Positions 62,901 to 64,000 of a stretch of DNA of 64,000 nt are shown here, piece by piece. The first letter of the stretch is position 1. The number at the start of each line of letters is the position of its first letter. The translations under genes and the position numbers were made by a program. Under the pieces are notes generated by a model, which worked only from the letters and a program-made list of their open reading frames with translations, did not search any database and was not told the DNA's origin. The DNA is taken from NCBI GenBank assembly GCA_008360955.1, contig LUCM01001571.1, positions 73,881-137,880 of the forward strand. Reading direction: 5' to 3'. Source of the DNA: Fasciolopsis buskii (lineage: Eukaryota > Platyhelminthes > Trematoda > Plagiorchiida > Fasciolidae).

Positions 62901-64000
62901 TTATGATGAACCGAGGTCTGTGAATATCAGGACCAAATGACGTAAGCAGCGTAGCAAAAAATCGATGCGTTATGTATTGCTTTTTGTTGCGAATGATATA
63001 ATGGTAATAACACGGCGTTGTTATTAGGTCTAATTCGTCACCGTTTTGACTACCGTGGGTAGTCTTTCTCAAGGGAAGATTTACAATCAAATAACTGAGA
63101 GAACGTTCACATGCCAAAGGATGTTCAATTGTCAGCGTGTGTGTTTGTTCGAAAACACAACTAGGCTTATATTAGTCAGTCCAAGCTGGTAAATGATGCC
63201 CAATTAACTAACGGTTCAAATGTCGGCTTCAAAACAATTCCGCCACAAACACGGGCATAGCAACCTGTGGACTACTATTCGCACAAAACGGTTCCTATTG
63301 TTTCCATCCTCGAAGGTCCTAGTTAGCTAACCAAAATGAAGACATTGGTGGTAATTTTCTGGGCGTCGAACTTTTTTAAGACTTTCAAATTGTCTTGTTA
63401 CATTCATCCGGGCCACTACAGCTGCATTTGACGCGAAAGTCTAATGAATAAAGCCCCGTTATAGGTTCACAAAGAATGAAACGCAAATCCTACAACAGCA
63501 AAGTGATGAAATGTGCTAGATTTATTAGTTTGTTCTAAGTGATTTTCACCTACACTCTTAGACCTTTGAAAGAAACAAATTCATGTCGGCGCTAAAGTTT
63601 GCCTGAAAATTCCTTTGAATCTACAATCTTCTACTTTATGGTGCAATCACCATGAGGTGATAATTTATATTTAAACCGAAGATGACACTAATGAGCGATC
63701 AGTTTAGTTCACCGATTACTTTTATCTGATGCGAACAATTTCAACCGCATGTCCGAATCCCACCGTGGTCATGTTTCGGTCGCGTAAAGCTTAAATTTCA
63801 CGGCGATATGTACAGACTGATTTATTTCAAAGAACGTTTACTTTACAGCTCCCGGAGATGGTGTTTCGCTTACTTACTTTCTGCATCCTTCCTATTTGTG
63901 GCCGACGCTCGTCCGCGTAGGTGATTTTACGTGCCGGTTTTTTGCTCGTCTTTGTTTTTGCTTCACTTGGTCCTTCCAATAGACCGGTCGCCCTTTCAGC
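26586..64000 (-). CDS. SLC1-family excitatory amino acid (glutamate/aspartate) transporter, nine exons, 5' partial
   Basis: Coding exons in transcript order are 64000-63878 (partial), 60654-60447, 58284-58074, 55118-54856, 43572-43446, 41184-40983, 38337-38111, 28474-28340 and 26952-26586. They total 1863 nt, which is 620 residues plus TAA. Every junction is GT-AG and the phases agree throughout. SLC1 proteins are plasma-membrane trimers that drive glutamate/aspartate uptake with Na+ and H+ in exchange for K+, usually clearing transmitter at synapses. Visible family marks, numbered in the partial protein, are the TM2 motif PGELLMNML, hairpin 1 [10 protein letters not shown] (385-394), TM7 NMDGT (422-426) with Glu430, hairpin 2 (about 455-485), and TM8 Asp500, Arg503, Asn507 and Asp511. 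The Arg and Glu point to an acidic-amino-acid transporter rather than an ASCT-type neutral one. The length exceeds the usual 540-575 residues because the N-terminus, the TM4 loop and the C-tail are long. The true start codon lies outside the window. Family call is near certain; the paralogue is unknown. Confidence 0.96.
26953..28339 (-). other. Transporter intron 8 (1387 bp)
   Basis: Phase 2, with donor GTAAGT and acceptor TTTTCACAG. It contains the CA-rich microsatellite at 27325-27371. No other feature was seen. Confidence 0.9.
27325..27371. repeat. Imperfect CA-rich microsatellite in transporter intron 8
   Basis: CA and CG dinucleotides with interruptions, ending in eight clean CA units, about 370 bp into the intron before the last exon. 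Confidence 0.9.
28340..28474 (-). CDS. Transporter exon 8: re-entrant hairpin 2 and start of TM8
   Basis: The acceptor is CTGTTTTTTTGTCAG and the donor is CTTCT followed by GTAAGT; the exon is 135 nt (residues 454-498). It encodes [20 protein letters not shown], then [20 protein letters not shown] and AVDWL. This is hairpin 2, the extracellular gate in SLC1 structures, and the start of TM8. Vertebrate EAATs read AAGIPQAGL at the tip; here it is AASVPSAGL. Two helix-tip positions (Gly to Ser, Gln to Ser) therefore differ. A 9.6 kb intron lies upstream and a 1.4 kb intron downstream. I found no duplicated hairpin-2 exon in the adjacent introns. Confidence 0.96.
28475..38110 (-). other. Transporter intron 7 (9636 bp)
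   Basis: Phase 2, with donor GTGAGG and acceptor TTTTTTTGTCAG. It splits TM7 from hairpin 2. It contains a (GT)8 repeat and a GC-richer stretch at about 31520-31720 with overlapping open frames. I looked for a second hairpin-2 or TM8 exon and found none. Confidence 0.9.
30737..30752. repeat. (GT)8 microsatellite in transporter intron 7
   Basis: Eight uninterrupted GT units. Confidence 0.95.
38111..38337 (-). CDS. Transporter exon 7: re-entrant hairpin 1 and TM7
   Basis: The acceptor is TTGTTATTTGACAAG and the donor is GTCAG followed by GTGAGG; the exon is 227 nt (residues 379-453). It contains hairpin 1, [19 protein letters not shown], and TM7 with the cation- and substrate-binding motif [14 protein letters not shown] (418-431). 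The serine-rich tip is Ala-Ser-Ser-Ala where vertebrate EAATs have four serines; the two central serines remain. Glu430 in LYEA corresponds to the family glutamate tied to proton/potassium coupling, which neutral transporters of the family lack. The reading frame remains open upstream of the acceptor, but that extension has no similarity and is intronic. Confidence 0.97.
38338..40982 (-). other. Transporter intron 6 (2645 bp)
   Basis: Phase 0. It contains the retroelement-like ORF at 39352-39738, on the same strand as the gene, and nothing else recognised. Confidence 0.9.
39352..39738 (-). mobile_element. Retroelement-like ORF fragment in transporter intron 6
   Basis: An open frame of 128 codons lies on the transporter's strand. 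The middle reads [20 protein letters not shown], then [20 protein letters not shown] and [16 protein letters not shown]. The order of a predicted helix, an Arg-rich segment and a Val-x-Leu-Lys-Thr-Lys strand resembles the nucleic-acid-binding ORF1-type region found ahead of endonuclease in many LINE elements. I know this only as a general pattern and cannot name a family. No endonuclease or reverse transcriptase follows to the left, so it would be a 5' fragment. Confidence 0.38.
40983..41184 (-). CDS. Transporter exon 6: end of TM5 and TM6
   Basis: The acceptor is CATCTCTGTTCCAG and the donor is TTTCAG followed by GTATGA; the exon is 202 nt (residues 311-378), ending in phase 0. It encodes [19 protein letters not shown], then TM6 ([20 protein letters not shown]) and the conserved [13 protein letters not shown] that precedes hairpin 1. 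The plus strand across this exon is open for 174 codons, but that antisense frame has no family match. Confidence 0.95.
41185..43445 (-). other. Transporter intron 5 (2261 bp)
   Basis: Phase 2. It contains the decayed SINE at 42678-42836. Other open frames here are short and without domains. Confidence 0.9.
42678..42836 (+). repeat. tRNA-derived SINE, copy 5 (badly decayed, in transporter intron 5)
   Basis: Similarity starts at GGTCGCGGAGTCTGGACGTG and continues through GAAGGTCGTGGGTGCTTATC. A run of nine C residues (42717-42725) replaces the middle of the B-box region. The body CAGCAAACATCGTTCCTGAA, the ATTCATAAAG segment and the GTTAAAGGATAAAA tail follow in family order. Orientation is opposite to the transporter gene. 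Confidence 0.6.
43446..43572 (-). CDS. Transporter exon 5: TM4c and TM5
   Basis: The acceptor is TTTTCCCAAATCAG and the donor is ATGCT followed by GTAAGT; the exon is 127 nt (residues 269-310 plus two bases of 311). It encodes [20 protein letters not shown], which matches the family's TM4c segment, then [17 protein letters not shown] in TM5. Most vertebrate members continue with Trp-Tyr-Ala/Ser-Pro. Here the codon split across this intron is CT+T, giving Leu-Tyr-Ser-Pro, so the tryptophan is replaced. Both splice sites are strong, so an alternative junction is unlikely to rescue a Trp codon. Confidence 0.95.
45236..45300 (+). repeat. Possible tRNA-derived SINE head (A and B box-like)
   Basis: TGGTTGAACGC at about 45242 and GAGTTCAAACCTC at about 45277 sit at the spacing expected of Pol III A and B boxes. 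No recognisable tRNA cloverleaf or A-rich tail follows, and it does not match the other SINE copies beyond the boxes. This is a weak call. Confidence 0.25.
50237..50256. repeat. (GAT)n trinucleotide repeat in transporter intron 4
   Basis: GATGATGATGATGATGACGA. The His and Met runs in frames here are translations of this repeat. Confidence 0.9.
51172..51636 (-). CDS. Unrecognised 154-codon ORF in transporter intron 4
   Basis: The frame starts [20 protein letters not shown] and has an N-terminal hydrophobic stretch (about residues 7-31). A Cys- and Tyr-containing section follows ([20 protein letters not shown]) and the end is polar. The start could suggest a signal anchor, but no cleavage site or family motif is visible. 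It lies 1.9 kb left of the 178-codon ORF on the same strand, so the two might belong to one nested transcript. I see no evidence that settles this, and ORFs of this size are expected occasionally by chance. Confidence 0.2.
   Translation of the reverse strand: MTETGKFVLVEVASFVSASRLLCVVFSLRCLLDNNSKLDNKLIRTHANQTLFYRQSTHTTIFTITARYDYGQSGLGTFTCSRYCARGARFSQLACYDFVQVTNPVWNYCKLDIQLEIGNQNHQTTSNRVYVQAQVFRIVIPWKTLSQCDIKAVS
52830..52839. repeat. Poly-C run in transporter intron 4
   Basis: Ten consecutive C bases. A similar run of nine interrupts the SINE copy at 42717. Confidence 0.95.
53311..53328. repeat. GT-rich microsatellite in transporter intron 4
   Basis: GTGTATGTGTGTGTGTGC. A short GATA-type repeat also lies at 53465-53481. 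Confidence 0.9.
53496..54032 (-). CDS. Unrecognised 178-codon ORF in transporter intron 4; possible exon or nested gene
   Basis: This is the longest uninterrupted frame in the window that starts with Met. It begins [20 protein letters not shown] and is polar and basic, with a middle section rich in strands and Cys ([20 protein letters not shown]). I recognise no domain. The frame runs into a strong donor (CTG followed by GTAAGT, donor bases 53522-53517) eight codons before its stop, in phase 0. It may therefore be an exon of a nested same-strand gene. A chance ORF is also possible, because with roughly 6 percent stop codons one frame this long per 64 kb is uncommon but not extraordinary. The transporter exons on either side join without it, so it is not needed there. 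Confidence 0.3.
   Translation of the reverse strand: MAENESDKIVSRAMKICSSKTLQEELNDTTNFHRSSGQRESLQGQYKWKKVDKPETLTIQGNGLSIGVHFKGCCSSEIRIRCLSAVVISTFRGAKSHFTFKGPPLICLRNRGTLRLPKDSVIVYSSRRTRSLFYAGRRARQLPSSVNEPHISWFDQSGPWKILGFFLAHLVSWSFHKF
54856..55118 (-). CDS. Transporter exon 4: TM4 region and long extracellular loop
   Basis: The acceptor is TTCCAAATTAG and the donor is CTCG followed by GTAAGC; the exon is 263 nt (residues 181-268). It starts with the conserved [17 protein letters not shown]. It then runs through the variable extracellular loop before TM4c. The loop contains N-glycosylation sequons (NLS, NES and NET). The pentapeptide RPKYV occurs twice, at 55031-55045 and 54875-54889, with different codons. 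In EAATs this loop is glycosylated and variable in length, so these features fit an extracellular position. Its length and the duplicated pentapeptide look lineage-specific. It is separated from exon 5 by the gene's longest intron, 11.3 kb. Confidence 0.94.
55152..55179. repeat. (ATT)n trinucleotide repeat in transporter intron 3
   Basis: Imperfect ATT units, about 30 bp upstream of exon 4 on the transporter's strand, where they read as AAT units ahead of the acceptor's pyrimidine tract. Confidence 0.9.
58034..58073. repeat. Imperfect GT/CA microsatellite overlapping the exon 3 donor
   Basis: On the transporter's strand the intron starts with GTGTGTGCATGTGTGTGGGC and continues as GT-rich repeat for 40 bp. 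The first GT is the splice donor of the exon ending at 58074. Confidence 0.9.
58074..58284 (-). CDS. Transporter exon 3: end of TM2, TM3, start of TM4
   Basis: The acceptor is TTTTCCTTGTAG. The exon is 211 nt, entered in phase 1 and left in phase 2. It encodes residues 111-180 plus two bases of Arg181. It opens with [21 protein letters not shown], minus the last residue, the conserved TM2-TM3 junction. TM3 ([18 protein letters not shown]) and RPG follow, then a loop with [20 protein letters not shown]. The donor is ATGAG followed by GTGTGTGC, so the splice site is the first dinucleotide of a GT-rich microsatellite (58034-58073). The reading frame stays open into the intron. The exon end was set by frame agreement with exon 4, which restores the family sequence [11 protein letters not shown]. 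Confidence 0.95.
58285..60446 (-). other. Transporter intron 2 (2162 bp)
   Basis: Phase 1. It contains the foldback element at 58403-58769, which lies about 120 bp from the acceptor of exon 3. Nothing else is recognised. Confidence 0.9.
58403..58769. mobile_element. Foldback (MITE-like) inverted-repeat element in transporter intron 2
   Basis: The left arm 58449-58555 and right arm 58645-58752 are reverse complements over about 107 bp, with one single-base indel and three mismatches. They are separated by an 89-bp G-rich spacer. The arms run from ACACAAGTTGGCGAACAAGC inward to GAAGGATTGGATTAGTCA. The 12-bp sequence TAATTGAATTAA occurs in direct orientation just outside both arms (58403-58414 and 58758-58769) and may be a target duplication, though it is AT-rich and partly palindromic. 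No transposase is encoded. RNA from either strand would form a long, nearly perfect hairpin. Confidence 0.8.
60447..60654 (-). CDS. Transporter exon 2: TM1 and first half of TM2
   Basis: The acceptor is a pyrimidine-rich tract ending TTTTTTAG and the donor reads GCAG followed by GTGATT. The exon begins in phase 0 and ends in phase 1, encoding residues 42-110. The first hydrophobic stretch ([21 protein letters not shown], minus its first residue) is TM1. It is followed by a short extracellular link and the family signature [21 protein letters not shown], minus its last residue, which opens TM2. A competing open frame over the same DNA gives no family similarity and is a shadow. This exon is diagnostic for SLC1, because the PGEL-M-ML-M segment is one of the family's most conserved stretches. 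Confidence 0.95.
60655..63877 (-). other. Transporter intron 1 in window (3223 bp)
   Basis: Phase 0, with donor GTAAGT and acceptor TTTTTTAG. Only short frames without domains are present. Confidence 0.8.
63878..64000 (-). CDS. Transporter exon 1 in window: cytosolic N-terminus (partial)
   Basis: Forty-one codons are open from the window edge to a consensus donor (AAA followed by GTAAGT), ending in phase 0. The peptide is hydrophilic and basic, with a lysine-rich run [11 protein letters not shown], and ends GRMQK. It joins directly to the next exon's IKEWFRN, just before TM1. Family N-termini are cytosolic and poorly conserved, so this exon is assigned by frame, donor quality and position rather than by a motif. 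No initiator Met is seen in frame except the late one three residues before the donor, so the start is probably upstream, outside the window. The promoter and 5' UTR are also outside. Confidence 0.8.

Noticed and set aside
1..64000. Prokaryotic features, CRISPR arrays, operons or phage genes
   Set aside because: There are no dense ORFs, ribosome-binding sites or regularly spaced repeats. The confident gene is intron-split and animal-type.

Overview
This is eukaryotic DNA. It carries one confidently identified gene, read from the minus strand and split by long introns. The rest is non-coding DNA with dispersed repeats. The gene encodes an SLC1-family excitatory amino acid (glutamate/aspartate) transporter. 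Nine coding exons can be read from about 64000 down to 26586. They join without any frame break through eight GT-AG introns of about 1.4 to 11.3 kb, giving 620 residues before a TAA stop. The gene's 5' end lies beyond the right edge. A metazoan of flatworm type (probably a trematode) is the best guess. The grounds are the animal-type transporter, long introns, moderately AT-rich DNA, a tRNA-derived SINE family and LINE debris. This is inference; no species marker was found.

Layout. 1-600: minus-strand remnant of a LINE retrotransposon with an endonuclease domain, frameshifted and cut by the window edge. 600-26585: gene-poor flank downstream of the transporter. It holds four copies of a tRNA-derived SINE (688-843, 10890-11074, 12353-12525, 24613-24790), two divergent copies of another dispersed repeat (14910-15065 and 17812-17970), a degenerate tRNA-Trp-like relic (about 25455-25503), microsatellites and one unrecognised 150-codon ORF. 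26586-64000: the transporter. Its introns hold a fifth SINE copy (42678-42836), a 367-bp foldback element with near-identical 107-bp arms (58403-58769), a LINE-like ORF (39352-39738) and two unusually long unrecognised ORFs on the gene's own strand (51172-51636 and 53496-54032).

The transporter keeps the family's substrate and coupling residues: NMDGT in TM7, a glutamate two residues after it in the sequence ALYE, and the TM8 Asp/Arg/Asn/Asp set. It departs from vertebrate members in the two re-entrant hairpins, at the usual TM5 tryptophan, in a long glycosylatable extracellular loop and in a long tail with kinase-type sites. I saw no bacterial or phage gene, CRISPR array, rRNA or intact tRNA. 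I do not see a clearly new biological system. The best leads are the foldback element in a transcribed intron, a GT microsatellite that contains a splice donor, and the 178-codon intronic ORF that runs into a consensus donor.
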